64,000 nt of DNA from CAKOTZ01 sp964489885 (lineage in GTDB: Bacteria > Bacillota > Clostridia > TANB77 > CAG-508). The position numbers and the translations under genes were made by a program. Below the pieces are notes generated by a model. It made no database searches. It saw only the letters and a list, made by a program, of their open reading frames with translations, and had not been told where the DNA came from. The stretch covers positions 62,001 to 126,000 of the forward strand of contig CAZAZX010000001.1 in NCBI GenBank assembly GCA_964489885.1, written 5' to 3'. Below are positions 46,331-56,089 of this stretch, piece by piece. The first letter of the stretch is position 1. Each line of letters begins with the position of its first letter.

Positions 46331-47470
46331 CTAACCGAAAAATCCACGTTTTTTTACAGGTGGTTGTTCGTTCATTGTTTTTGCAAGTTTTGTTAGCAAC
46401 TCTTTTTGTTCTGAAGATAATTTTTTCGGAACTTGAACTGTTACAGTAAATATAAAATCACCCCTAAAGCTTCCATTTACACTTTTAAATCCCTTATTTT
46501 TTATTACAAACTTAGTTCCTGTTTGTGTTCCATTTGGTATCCTATATTTTTCTTTAGTTCCATCAACCATAGGTATTTGTAAATCCGCTCCCAAAGTAGC
46601 TTGTGTAAATGTTATAGGTATTTCACAAAAAACATTTGACCCATTTCTTGTATAAATACTGTGTCTTTTTAAATGAACAACAATATATAAATCTCCCTTT
46701 TGTGCGCCAACATCTCCAACTTCTCCTTCATGCTGTAAAATTATTGTCTGTCCATCATCAATACCGGCAGGAATTTTTATTTTAATCTTCGTAGCCTTTC
46801 TTACCTTACCTCTACCTCTACATTCTGGGCAAGGTTCTTGAATTATTTTTCCTTCACCATGACAAGCACTACAAGTTCTTGCTGTCTTCATTTGTCCCAA
46901 AATTGTTGTTACAACTTGTTGAATTTGACCTGTTCCACCACAAACTGAACAAGTTACAGGATGTGTTCCTGGTTTTGCTTTTTCTCCGTGGCAAGTATTA
47001 CATTGCTCATAACGATTAATAGAAATTTCTTTTTCTACTCCAGAATATGCCTCTTCAAAAGTAATTTCAATATTATATTTTAAATCAGTACCCCTTTTAG
47101 GTCCCTGAGTTCTTCTATTATTGCTTCCACCAAAGTCAAAACCAAAACCTTTAAAGAAATCAGAAAAAATATCGTCTCCAAATCCACCATAATTAGTATA
47201 GGTATATGTTCCGTTTTGCCCATTGAATCCATTAAATCCCTGTGGACCAGCTGAACCAAATTGGTCATACATTTTTCTCTTTTGGCTATCAGATAAAGTT
47301 TCATACGCTTCATTTAATTCTTTGAACTTTGCTTCGGCTTCTTTTTTGTTATCAGGATTAGCATCTGGATGATATTTTTTAGCAAGTTTTCTATATGCTT
47401 TTTTTATTTCCTCATCAGTTGCATTTTTACTAACACCAAGCACTTCATAATAATCTTTTTTCTCAGCCAT
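46331..47470 (-). CDS. dnaJ: Chaperone DnaJ
   Basis: Hsp40 co-chaperone, 379 residues. J domain with the HPD motif (KKYHPDANPD), a Gly/Phe-rich segment (GFNGFNGQNG), four CXXCXGXG zinc repeats (CNTCHGEK, CSVCGGTG, CSACHGEG, CPECRGRG) and the C-terminal substrate domain. The first repeat ends in E-K instead of G-X-G, a mild departure. Last gene of hrcA-grpE-dnaK-dnaJ. Confidence 0.97.
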   Translation of the reverse strand: MAEKKDYYEVLGVSKNATDEEIKKAYRKLAKKYHPDANPDNKKEAEAKFKELNEAYETLSDSQKRKMYDQFGSAGPQGFNGFNGQNGTYTYTNYGGFGDDIFSDFFKGFGFDFGGSNNRRTQGPKRGTDLKYNIEITFEEAYSGVEKEISINRYEQCNTCHGEKAKPGTHPVTCSVCGGTGQIQQVVTTILGQMKTARTCSACHGEGKIIQEPCPECRGRGKVRKATKIKIKIPAGIDDGQTIILQHEGEVGDVGAQKGDLYIVVHLKRHSIYTRNGSNVFCEIPITFTQATLGADLQIPMVDGTKEKYRIPNGTQTGTKFVIKNKGFKSVNGSFRGDFIFTVTVQVPKKLSSEQKELLTKLAKTMNEQPPVKKRGFFG

Positions 47471-47491
47471 CTACTTCATTCCTTTATAGTA

Positions 47492-49351
47492 TTATTTGTT
47501 TTCGTCTTTTTTATTGTCATCATTTTCTACATGATAATCAGCATCATATACATTTCCATTAGCATCAGTTTTTGGACCTTCAGCATTAGCATCTGTTCCA
47601 GCTGCTCCATTTGGATTTGTTTGTTTATACAATTTTTCAGAAATTTCATAGAATACAGTTGTTAATTTTTCTGTAGCTTGCTTAATTGCTTCTGTATCTG
47701 TTCCATCTAATGCCTTTTTAACATTATCAATTTCAGTTTCAACCTTAGCTTTTTCTTCTCCGCTGACTTTATCTCCTAATTGTTCTAATGTTTTTTGGCA
47801 ATTATAAACTAGACTTTCAGCATTATTTCTAGCTTCAATTTCGTCTTTCTTCTTCTTATCTTCACTAGCATGTGCCTCAGCATCTTTTACAGCCTTATTA
47901 ATATCTTCTTCAGATAAGTTTGTGCTAGCTGTAATTGAAACTTCTTGACTGTTTCCTGTTGCCATATCTTTTGCAGATACATGAACAATACCATTTGCAT
48001 CAATATCAAACGTAACTTCAATTTGAGGTATTCCTCTTGGTGCTGCAGGTATTCCTGTTAATTGGAATCTTCCTAATGTTTTATTGTATGCAGCCATTTC
48101 TCTTTCACCTTGAAGGACGTGAACTTCAACACTTGTTTGTCCATCAGCAGCTGTTGAGAATATCTGAGATTTTTTAGTTGGTATTGTTGTATTTCTTTCA
48201 ATTAATTTTGTAAATACACCACCATAAGTTTCAATACCTAAAGATAATGGTGTTACATCTAATAATACTAAATCTTTAACATCTCCAGATAATACACCAC
48301 CTTGAATAGCTGCACCAATTGCAACACATTCATCAGGGTTTATTCCCTTATCTGGTTCTTTACCTGTTATTTTCTTAACTGTTTCTTGAACTAATGGAAC
48401 TCTTGTAGATCCACCAACTAATAATACTTTGTGAATATCATTACTTGTTAATCCAGCATCCTTTAATGCTTGGTTAACTGGTCCTGTTGTACTTTCTACT
48501 AAATCGCCAATTAATTCTTCAAATTTTGCTCTTGTTAATGTTACATCTAAATGTTTTGGTCCTGTACTATCAGCTGTAATAAATGGTAAGTTAATATTTG
48601 TTTGTTGCATTCCTGATAATTCTATTTTAGCTTTTTCAGCAGCTTCCTTTAATCTTTGCATAGCCATTTTATCTTGAGATAAATCAATTCCATCAGATTT
48701 CTTGAATTCTGCTATTAAATAATCCATTATTCTTTTATCAAAATCGTCTCCACCTAATCTGTTGTTACCACTTGTAGCTAAAACTTCAAATACACCGTCT
48801 CCGATTTCAAGGATAGAAACATCAAATGTACCTCCACCTAAATCATATACCATGATTTTCTGATCTGTTTCAGTTTTGTCCATTCCATAAGCTAAAGCTG
48901 CAGCTGTTGGTTCATTTATAATTCTTAAAACTTCAAGTCCAGCAATTCTACCAGCATCTTTAGTTGCTTGTCTTTGGCTATCACTGAAATATGCAGGTAC
49001 TGTAATAACAGCTTGCTTAACTTCTTGTCCTAAATAGTTTTCAGCATCTGATTTTAATTTTTGTAATATCATTGCAGAAATTTCTTGTGGTGTGAATTCA
49101 TCGCCTTCAATTTTAATTTTTTTATCTGTTCCCATTTCTCTTTTAATAGAGATAACTGTGTGGTCTGGATTAGTAACAGCTTGACGTTTAGCAATTTGTC
49201 CTACTAATCTTTCTCCATTTTTTGAAAAAGCTACAATACTTGGTGTTGTTCTGCTACCTTCTGGATTAGGTATAACAACTGGTTCTCCTCCTTCCATAAC
49301 AGCAACACATGAATTTGTAGTTCCTAAGTCAATTCCTATAATTTTTGACAT
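47492..49351 (-). CDS. dnaK: Chaperone DnaK (Hsp70)
   Basis: The 619-residue Hsp70. ATPase motifs IGIDLGTTNSCVAV, VYDLGGGTFDVSIL and LLVGGSTRVP are present, the linker is DLVLLDVTPLSLGIE, and the C-terminus is rich in Asp, Asn and Lys. AAAAGGAGG precedes the ATG. Controlled by HrcA through the operon's CIRCE. Confidence 0.98.
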   Translation of the reverse strand: MSKIIGIDLGTTNSCVAVMEGGEPVVIPNPEGSRTTPSIVAFSKNGERLVGQIAKRQAVTNPDHTVISIKREMGTDKKIKIEGDEFTPQEISAMILQKLKSDAENYLGQEVKQAVITVPAYFSDSQRQATKDAGRIAGLEVLRIINEPTAAALAYGMDKTETDQKIMVYDLGGGTFDVSILEIGDGVFEVLATSGNNRLGGDDFDKRIMDYLIAEFKKSDGIDLSQDKMAMQRLKEAAEKAKIELSGMQQTNINLPFITADSTGPKHLDVTLTRAKFEELIGDLVESTTGPVNQALKDAGLTSNDIHKVLLVGGSTRVPLVQETVKKITGKEPDKGINPDECVAIGAAIQGGVLSGDVKDLVLLDVTPLSLGIETYGGVFTKLIERNTTIPTKKSQIFSTAADGQTSVEVHVLQGEREMAAYNKTLGRFQLTGIPAAPRGIPQIEVTFDIDANGIVHVSAKDMATGNSQEVSITASTNLSEEDINKAVKDAEAHASEDKKKKDEIEARNNAESLVYNCQKTLEQLGDKVSGEEKAKVETEIDNVKKALDGTDTEAIKQATEKLTTVFYEISEKLYKQTNPNGAAGTDANAEGPKTDANGNVYDADYHVENDDNKKDENK

Positions 49352-49366
49352 TTAAAATTCCTCCTT

Positions 49367-49918
49367 TTAATTTGCCACTACTACCATAGAATGGCGTATT
49401 ACTTTATTTCCTATTTTATAACCTTTTCTGTATTCAAGTGTAATTTCTTTTTCGCCTAAGGTTTCATCTTCAACATGGCTTACAGCCTCGTGTAATTCTG
49501 GGTCAAATGTTTTACCTACTGTCTCAATTTCTTTAACATTTAATGTTGTAAAAATATTTTGCAATTGTTTGACAACCAGTTCTACACCTTGTTTGTATTG
49601 TGTATCTTCAGTTTTAACAGTAACTGCTTTTTCCAAATTGTCAACTGCCGGCAAAATTGCTGAAATTACATCTGCAAGAATAGAGTCATACATACTTTCT
49701 CTTTCTTTTGCATTTCTCTTTTTGTAATTTTCAAACTCTGCCATAACTCTTTTATATCTGTCATCTGTTTCGTCAAGTTCTTTTTTTACTCCTTCAAGCT
49801 CCTTTTTTATATTATCTAAAGAAGCATCAGAAGTATTTTCTTCATTTTCATTAGAGTTTTGTGTTTTAAGTTCTTCTTGTTTTTCTTCGTTAATGTTGTC
49901 TTCTTTTGATTTTTCCAT
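49367..49918 (-). CDS. grpE: Nucleotide exchange factor GrpE
   Basis: A 183-residue protein with a long coiled coil (about 25-75) and the GrpE beta domain (DPELHEAVSHVED, KGYKIGNKVIRHSMVVVA). It releases ADP from DnaK. Lies between hrcA and dnaK. Confidence 0.96.
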   Translation of the reverse strand: MEKSKEDNINEEKQEELKTQNSNENEENTSDASLDNIKKELEGVKKELDETDDRYKRVMAEFENYKKRNAKERESMYDSILADVISAILPAVDNLEKAVTVKTEDTQYKQGVELVVKQLQNIFTTLNVKEIETVGKTFDPELHEAVSHVEDETLGEKEITLEYRKGYKIGNKVIRHSMVVVAN

Positions 49919-49940
49919 TTTTTACCTCACTTTCTTGAAT

Positions 49941-50960
49941 TTATTCCATATTGTTATATTTTTCGTTCAGTAATTGCTTTATATATTTCATTACAGAAAT
50001 TACTTTTGAATAATCCATTCTTGTTGGTCCAATAATACCAATAGTACCTAAATCTTTATTGTCACATATATTTTTTATAGTAACAATACTTAGGTTTTTA
50101 AGCTCATCATATTCATTTTCATTTCCAATATATACATTTACCCTTTGTACTCCACCATTCATTAATATATTGTATACTAATTCTTTTGTATCTAAGATTT
50201 TTAACAGATTTTTTGCAATATCTACATCATTAAATTCAGGAAAATCAAATACTTTATCTTTCCCTTCTAAGTATATATCCGTGCTTTGGCGAATTACTTT
50301 ATTCATTTCTGTAATTATAGGTTTAATAATTTTTAATTCATAATTCATTTCTGAATTAATAAATTCCTCCATCGGTAAATCAATCTGACTTAATGATTTT
50401 CCCCTTAACTTTGCATTAAAAATATAATTTAGATTTTCAACTTGTAATTGAGTAATATCAGAGTCAAACTTTATAATTGATTCTTTTATTAAACCTGTAT
50501 CTGTAAGTATTACAGCCATTAAAACTCTAGAACCTAAAAGAACAAATTTAATGTCTATTATGATATGTGTATCTGTTTTAGGTCCTGTTGCAATTGATGT
50601 ATAGTGTGTTATTTCAGATATTGTATTTGATGCAATTTTAGTTAAATCTTCTATTGCATCCACTTTTGTTTGCAATCTTTGACGAATATATGAAATTTCA
50701 TCATAGCTAAGATTGTCCTCTTTTAGTAATTCATCAACATAAAATCTGTACCCCTTAGCAGAAGGAACTCTTCCAGCTGATGTATGTGGTTTTTCCAAAT
50801 AACCTATTTGCTCTAAATCGCTCATTTCGTTTCTAATCGTAGCACTGCTTAAATTTATATCGTAATTTTTTAATATACTTGCTGAGCTAACAGGCTCTGC
50901 TGTTCCAATATATTCTTCAATGATGGCTTGTAAAATTCTTCTTTTTCTATCATCAAGCAT
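49941..50960 (-). CDS. hrcA: Heat-inducible repressor HrcA
   Basis: A 339-residue transcription repressor. Winged-helix N-terminus (RRILQAIIEEYIGTAEPVSS, LSSATIRNEMSDLEQIGYL, HTSAGRVPSAKGYRFYVD) and a GAF-like C-terminal domain with GPTRMDYSKVI. It binds the CIRCE element 16 bases upstream of its own gene, so the operon is self-regulated. AGAGGTGAT precedes the ATG. Confidence 0.97.
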   Translation of the reverse strand: MLDDRKRRILQAIIEEYIGTAEPVSSASILKNYDINLSSATIRNEMSDLEQIGYLEKPHTSAGRVPSAKGYRFYVDELLKEDNLSYDEISYIRQRLQTKVDAIEDLTKIASNTISEITHYTSIATGPKTDTHIIIDIKFVLLGSRVLMAVILTDTGLIKESIIKFDSDITQLQVENLNYIFNAKLRGKSLSQIDLPMEEFINSEMNYELKIIKPIITEMNKVIRQSTDIYLEGKDKVFDFPEFNDVDIAKNLLKILDTKELVYNILMNGGVQRVNVYIGNENEYDELKNLSIVTIKNICDNKDLGTIGIIGPTRMDYSKVISVMKYIKQLLNEKYNNME

Positions 50961-50975
50961 ATATTATCACCTCTT

Positions 50976-51002
50976 TTAGCACTTTAATGTATCGAGTGCT
51001 AA
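50976..51002 (-). promoter_or_regulatory. CIRCE operator
   Basis: TTAGCACTT, 9 bases, GAGTGCTAA: the CIRCE inverted repeat with one mismatch. HrcA would bind here and block the hrcA promoter. Confidence 0.96.
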
Positions 51003-51011
51003 ACTGCTATT

Positions 51012-51040
51012 ATATTATAACCATAATTACCCTTTGTCAA
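51012..51040 (-). promoter_or_regulatory. hrcA promoter
   Basis: TTGACA at 51035-51040, a 17-base spacer and TAATAT at 51012-51017. The CIRCE element lies just downstream. Confidence 0.8.
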
Positions 51041-51070
51041 TACTTTTTAATTAAAATTCACACAATGGAC

Positions 51071-51122
51071 ATAAAAAAATCTGTAAAACAACATCGCCAA
51101 CTTCGGCGATGCTGTTTTACAG
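51071..51122 (-). terminator. Terminator after rqcP
   Basis: Long stem CTGTAAAACA-GCATCGCC with its complement, loop GAAGTT, followed by ATTTTTTTAT. The stem starts inside the last codons of rqcP. It separates the recN-rqcP unit from the heat-shock operon. Confidence 0.9.
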
Positions 51123-51353
51123 TATTTTAATTATTTCTCCCATATCTTTTACTTGTCTTTCTGGAACCTTTATTATTTCAAATTGTGATGTTTTATCTCC
51201 AAACTTGATTGTTACTATATCTCCTACTTTTACATCATAACTTGGCTTTACCACTTTTCCATTTATAAGAACACGCCCATTATCTACAACTTCATTTGCC
51301 ACTGTTCTTCTCTTTATCACTCTACTTATTTTTAAAAATTTATCTAATCTCAT
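51117..51353 (-). CDS. rqcP: S4-domain RNA-binding protein, RqcP-like
   Basis: A 78-residue S4 protein: RLDKFLKISRVIKRRTVANE, GRVLINGKVVKPSYDVKVGD. Matches RqcP (YabO), which in Bacillus helps RqcH in ribosome quality control. It follows recN, as part of the same transcript. Confidence 0.87.
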   Translation of the reverse strand: MRLDKFLKISRVIKRRTVANEVVDNGRVLINGKVVKPSYDVKVGDIVTIKFGDKTSQFEIIKVPERQVKDMGEIIKIL

Positions 51354-51365
51354 ATAATCCCACCT

Positions 51366-52979
51366 TTAGCTTTCTCTTAATGCTTTTGCATGTGCAAGTG
51401 CAACCTCTGTTTGTTCACCACTTGCTATTCTTGCAATTTCATTTATTATTTCTTCTTCATTTAATTTTTTTATATGTGTTTTTGTTTGTTCATTTATAAC
51501 TTCTTTTGAAATATAAAAATTATCATCTCCTTTTGCAGCAATAACAGCCAAGTGAGTTATGCAAATAACTTGATGTTTTTGTGCTATTAATTTTAGCTTT
51601 TCTCCCACCTTATTTGCCGCAATTCCGCTAATTCCAGTATCAATTTCATCAAACACTAAAATTGGAACTTGATCTATATCTGCTAATACTGTTTTAATTC
51701 CAAGCATTATTCTTGAAAGTTCTCCACCTGATGCAATTTTAATTAAAGGTTTATATGTATCTCCAACATTTGTTGCAATTAAAAATTCTACCTTATCTAA
51801 TCCATTTTTATTATATGTTTCTTCAGTACTCCATACTATATCTGTCTTAAACTTAGCATTAACCATTTCCAAATCAACAAGCTGTTCTGTTATATTTTTA
51901 TCTAATTTTTTAGCAGTTTCCATTCGTAGTTTATGTAGTTGTTTCGAGATTTTAAGCATTTCAACTTGCACTTTAGAAATTTCTTCTTTTAAGTTATTAT
52001 TATATTCTTCTATATTTTCCAATTTTGAAATTTCTTTTTTTAAATCTTCTGCATAATTTAATATTTCTTCTATAGAATTTCCATATTTTCTTTTTAAAGA
52101 AAATATTAAATCCAATCTTTCTTCTGTTTGTTGTCTTTCATTTTCATCAAAGTATATTTCTGATTGTAAATCCGCAATATCTCTTGCAAGCTCTTCCAAA
52201 TTATAGTATAGTTCTTGAATATTTTTTAAATTTTCAGAATATTTTGAATCCAAATTTTCTATTTTTTCTAAGTTTCTTTTTGCAATATTTATTGAATCTA
52301 ATGAAACCTCTGACAATTGGTAATTTGCACTTGCTAAATTTTCAGATATAGTTTCAGAATTTAACATTAACTTTCTTTGAGCCTCAAGTCTTTCATCTTC
52401 ACCAATTTTTAGATTTGCATTTTCAATTTCTTCTAATTGATATTTCAATAAATCTAGCCTTCTTTGTTTTTCTTTATCATCTCCAAAATGCTCCTCTAAA
52501 TCTTTTTTTAATCCATTCCAATGTATATAAAGTTTTAAATATTGTTCTTTTAATTTTAAAAGAGTATCTCCTGCAAATCTATCTAAAAATTGTATATGCA
52601 TTTGTGAATCTAAAATAGATTGATTATCATGCTGACCATGAATGTCTATTATATTTAGCATAAACTCCCTTAGGTCGTTAACATTTACCATTCTTCCATT
52701 AATTTTGCATACGTTTTTTCCACTTAAATTAATTTCCCTAGAAACAATGACTGAATCTTCATTATTTTCTAAATTAAGACTTGCTTCAACAAATGAATAA
52801 TCTTCACCTGTTCTAATAATTTCTTTTGAAAATCTTCCTCCAGCTAGTATTTTTAAAGCATCTATAATTAAAGTTTTTCCAGCACCTGTTTCTCCTGTTA
52901 ACACATTAAAATTAGGTCCAAAATCAATATTTAAATCTTCAATAATTCCTATATTTCTGATGTGTATGCTAGTTATCAT
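51366..52979 (-). CDS. recN: DNA repair ATPase RecN
   Basis: A 537-residue SMC-like repair protein: Walker A GETGAGKTLIIDAL near the start, a long coiled coil in the middle, the signature ASGGELSRIMLGIK and Walker B ILVFDEIDTGISG. It holds broken ends for repair. ATG at 52977-52979 chosen because MITSIHIRNIG is the usual beginning; a TTG four codons upstream is the alternative. Confidence 0.95.
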   Translation of the reverse strand: MITSIHIRNIGIIEDLNIDFGPNFNVLTGETGAGKTLIIDALKILAGGRFSKEIIRTGEDYSFVEASLNLENNEDSVIVSREINLSGKNVCKINGRMVNVNDLREFMLNIIDIHGQHDNQSILDSQMHIQFLDRFAGDTLLKLKEQYLKLYIHWNGLKKDLEEHFGDDKEKQRRLDLLKYQLEEIENANLKIGEDERLEAQRKLMLNSETISENLASANYQLSEVSLDSINIAKRNLEKIENLDSKYSENLKNIQELYYNLEELARDIADLQSEIYFDENERQQTEERLDLIFSLKRKYGNSIEEILNYAEDLKKEISKLENIEEYNNNLKEEISKVQVEMLKISKQLHKLRMETAKKLDKNITEQLVDLEMVNAKFKTDIVWSTEETYNKNGLDKVEFLIATNVGDTYKPLIKIASGGELSRIMLGIKTVLADIDQVPILVFDEIDTGISGIAANKVGEKLKLIAQKHQVICITHLAVIAAKGDDNFYISKEVINEQTKTHIKKLNEEEIINEIARIASGEQTEVALAHAKALRES

Positions 52980-53038
52980 ATATTTTCTCAACTCCTATTT
53001 TATATTAATTTTGTATTTTCTTCAATATTTTTTAGCTT

Positions 53039-53638
53039 TTACCCATATCTTTTGTTAAATAAACCATTATAATTGTTTTGACCTATTTTAATAATTTTTT
53101 TATTATTTTTTCTATTTAAAATTAGCATTTTTATTATATGTATTAAATCAAATACGATAATACAGCTAAAATCTAAATCTATGGTATTTTTATTTGAATA
53201 TATTGGTGTCACAACAAAAAAATGTTTTTTGGGATTATATTTTTTTGTATGATTACCAATAAATATCCCAATAAATGTTGAAATCATAGCAATTAGCATT
53301 GATGTTAATATTGCATCTTCGGTTCCTATATGCAATGATAAATTAAACTTATCAATATTGTAATCTATTTTTTTCATTTTCTTTAGTAATTTGCTTGTAC
53401 TATTATTTTTTGGATTATATTTTACGATTTTTTTTAAAGGCTTAATCTTCCTTTTATTAATTGAAATTCCTGCATATTTTATTTTATTTGCAATTAACAA
53501 TTGTATTTTTATTAAAAAATCCAATTTAATATCATTAGACTCTGGCTTTTTGATTATTCTTATATAATTAACATCTATTCTAACTTTTGTTATTGTTAAT
53601 AAAATAATAAGAATTAATAATAAAAAGACTAAAATCAT
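53039..53638 (-). CDS. DUF2953 membrane protein
   Basis: A 199-residue protein with an N-terminal membrane helix, a basic middle and a second hydrophobic pair (ILTSMLIAMISTFIGIFIG). I read it as DUF2953 (YtfI-like), often found near scpAB. Function unknown. GGAGG precedes the ATG. Confidence 0.65.
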   Translation of the reverse strand: MILVFLLLILIILLTITKVRIDVNYIRIIKKPESNDIKLDFLIKIQLLIANKIKYAGISINKRKIKPLKKIVKYNPKNNSTSKLLKKMKKIDYNIDKFNLSLHIGTEDAILTSMLIAMISTFIGIFIGNHTKKYNPKKHFFVVTPIYSNKNTIDLDFSCIIVFDLIHIIKMLILNRKNNKKIIKIGQNNYNGLFNKRYG

Positions 53639-53694
53639 AGATATCCTCCATAATAATTAGTCTTTCCATTCATTTATGTTTTATTCAAATATAA

Positions 53695-54453
53695 CTATTT
53701 ACTTTTTCGGTTTACTTTACTAACTACAATGTCTCCAAAAAGTTCATTTTGTTCTACAGTTACTTTATTTCTTCTATTTAGCTCAAGTAGTCCAGAAAAA
53801 GCAGTTATAATTTCCATTTTCGAACATTTGCTTGTTGAAAATAATTTTCCAAAAACAAAACTAGAATTCCTAATAAGTTCTCTAAAAATATCCTTTAATT
53901 TGCTCGTAACGCTTATTGTTTCTCTAATTGCTATTTTTTCAATATTTTTTGAATTTTCATTGATTCTCTCTTTACTTATTTTTATCAACTTCAAATATAT
54001 AGTTTCCAATTTTTCTTTTTCGTATACATTCTCTAATTTTTGCGGTTTTAATGCTATTTCGTCTTGCTTTTTAAATAATCTATTTTTATATTTATCATAA
54101 TTTTCTTTTAACATTTGCGATACTTGTTTATATCTTTTGTATTCAATAATTTTATTTAGCAATTCTTCTTCAGTCAACTCTGCTTCATCTTCTACCTCTT
54201 TTGGCAAAAGGCTTTTTGACTTTATCAAAACCAAATTTGATGCCATTATTAAAAACTCACTTGCGATTTCTAGATTCATTTTCTCATTAGCACTTAGAAA
54301 TTCTAAATATTGGTCAGCTATTTCTGAAATTTTTACTTCTGAAATCTCCATTTTATTTTTATCGATAAGATAGCAAAGCAAATCTAAAGGTCCTTCAAAG
54401 TTATCAATTTTTATAGCATATTTATTTGTTTCCAATGTTAAAACATTGTTCAT
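53695..54453 (-). CDS. scpA: Segregation and condensation protein A
   Basis: The kleisin subunit of the SMC-ScpAB condensin, 252 residues. KIDNFEGPLDLLCYLIDKNKM is the classical N-terminus and the C-terminal winged helix has VTAFSGLLELNRRNKV-like features (ITAFSGLLELNRRNKVTV). scpB, normally next, is not downstream: a DUF2953 gene follows. Confidence 0.93.
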   Translation of the reverse strand: MNNVLTLETNKYAIKIDNFEGPLDLLCYLIDKNKMEISEVKISEIADQYLEFLSANEKMNLEIASEFLIMASNLVLIKSKSLLPKEVEDEAELTEEELLNKIIEYKRYKQVSQMLKENYDKYKNRLFKKQDEIALKPQKLENVYEKEKLETIYLKLIKISKERINENSKNIEKIAIRETISVTSKLKDIFRELIRNSSFVFGKLFSTSKCSKMEIITAFSGLLELNRRNKVTVEQNELFGDIVVSKVNRKSK

Positions 54454-54493
54454 TACTTAAATCATTCCTTTCTGCCTATTAAATATTGAATTT

Positions 54494-54937
54494 TTATTCC
54501 TCTTCTATAGCATAGTTTATGCTTTCCTCTCTATATCCTTTTTTCTTCAGAAATATTATTATATCTTTTTTATCTAAGTTTGATGATTTTTTTATATATA
54601 TTTTTTTTGCACATTTTTTTTCATATTCTTCTAATTTTTCTTCGTTTTTTTCAAAGTAATCATCTATGATTTTACTGCTTAAACCTTTTGAAAATAATTT
54701 ATATGAAATTTCTTTTATAGAAAGAGTTCTTAAATACATAAATTCGTTTACAGCTCTTTCTATATAATTATTGTCATTTATATAACCCAATTCTTTTAAA
54801 TAGTCTATAACATCATCAAGCATATTTTCGCTAACATCTTTAAATTTTAGCCTTATTTCATATTCTGTTCTTTTCTTATATAAAACATATTTTAGTACTT
54901 TGGTTTTTAGTGCATCAAACTCTACTAATTCATCCAT
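54494..54937 (-). CDS. recX: Regulatory protein RecX
   Basis: A 147-residue RecX: three-helix repeats with YVLYKKRTEYEIRLK, YLKELGYINDNNYIERAV and LKKKGYREESINYAIEE. It modulates RecA filaments. It directly follows recA, the common arrangement. Confidence 0.9.
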   Translation of the reverse strand: MDELVEFDALKTKVLKYVLYKKRTEYEIRLKFKDVSENMLDDVIDYLKELGYINDNNYIERAVNEFMYLRTLSIKEISYKLFSKGLSSKIIDDYFEKNEEKLEEYEKKCAKKIYIKKSSNLDKKDIIIFLKKKGYREESINYAIEEE

Positions 54938-54963
54938 AAAATCTTACCTTATTTATATTTTAT

Positions 54964-56016
54964 TTATTCCTTTTCATCATCATCTTCTTTTTTATTTCCA
55001 CCATCTAAACTCTGTTCAAAAGCTTGTTCAAAGTTTTCTCTAATTTTTGCTTCAATTTCATTCATAAATTCTGGATTATCTTGTAAATACTTTTTAATAT
55101 TTTCTCTACCCTGTCCTAATCTATTTCCATTATAGCTGAACCATGATCCGCTCTTCTCAATTATATCTAAGTTCACAGCCATATCTAAGATATTTCCAGC
55201 TTTTGAAATTCCTTCTCCATAAATAATATCAAATTCAGCCTCTCTAAATGGTGGTGCAACCTTGTTTTTTACCACTTTAACTCTTGCTCTACTTCCTATT
55301 ACATTACCATCTTGTTTAATATTTTCAGTCCTTCTAATATCCATTCTAACAGATGCATAGAATTTTAATGCTCTACCACCAGTTGTTGTTTCTGGATTTC
55401 CAAACATAACACCAATTTTCTCTCTTAATTGGTTAATGAATATTAAAACTGTTTTTGATTTGTTTATGACACCTGCAAGTTTCCTTAATGCTTGTGACAT
55501 TAATCTAGCTTGCAAACCCATGTGAGAATCTCCCATATCTCCATCTATTTCAGCCTTTGGAACAAGGGCTGCAACAGAATCAACAACAACAACATCTAGT
55601 GCTCCGCTTCTTACTAATGCTTCAACTATTTCTAAAGCTTGTTCTCCAGTATCAGGTTGTGAAACAATCAAATTATCAATGTCCACTCCTAATTTTTTTG
55701 CATAAACAGGATCTAAGGCATGTTCAGCATCTATAAAAGCTGCCTCTCCTCCATCTTTTTGTGCTTCTGCAATTATATGCAAAGCAAGTGTTGTTTTACC
55801 TGAAGATTCTGGTCCATATATTTCTACTATTCTTCCTCTAGGAACTCCACCAATTCCTAAAGCTACATCTAAACTAAGTGCACCTGTTGGTATGGCTTCA
55901 ACATTCATTGCAGTATATTCTCCTAGTTTCATAATTGAACCTTTTCCAAATTGTTTTTCAATTTGGTTCATAGCAACATCTAATGCTTTTTTCTTTTCTG
56001 CATTCTCTATACTCAT
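54964..56016 (-). CDS. recA: Recombinase RecA
   Basis: The 350-residue recombinase: Walker A GPESSGKTTLAL, the L1/L2 loops (GDSHMGLQARLMSQALRK; NPETTTGGRALKF), LIFINQLREKIG and an acidic C-terminal tail. The ATG at 56014-56016 has GGGAGG upstream, better than the longer frame at 56037. Essential for repair and SOS. Confidence 0.98.
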   Translation of the reverse strand: MSIENAEKKKALDVAMNQIEKQFGKGSIMKLGEYTAMNVEAIPTGALSLDVALGIGGVPRGRIVEIYGPESSGKTTLALHIIAEAQKDGGEAAFIDAEHALDPVYAKKLGVDIDNLIVSQPDTGEQALEIVEALVRSGALDVVVVDSVAALVPKAEIDGDMGDSHMGLQARLMSQALRKLAGVINKSKTVLIFINQLREKIGVMFGNPETTTGGRALKFYASVRMDIRRTENIKQDGNVIGSRARVKVVKNKVAPPFREAEFDIIYGEGISKAGNILDMAVNLDIIEKSGSWFSYNGNRLGQGRENIKKYLQDNPEFMNEIEAKIRENFEQAFEQSLDGGNKKEDDDEKE

Positions 56017-56089
56017 TTTTATTTCCTCCCATTTCAAACATTTGTTTGCATTAATTATATATCTTAAATTTTATTTGTCAACAATTTTT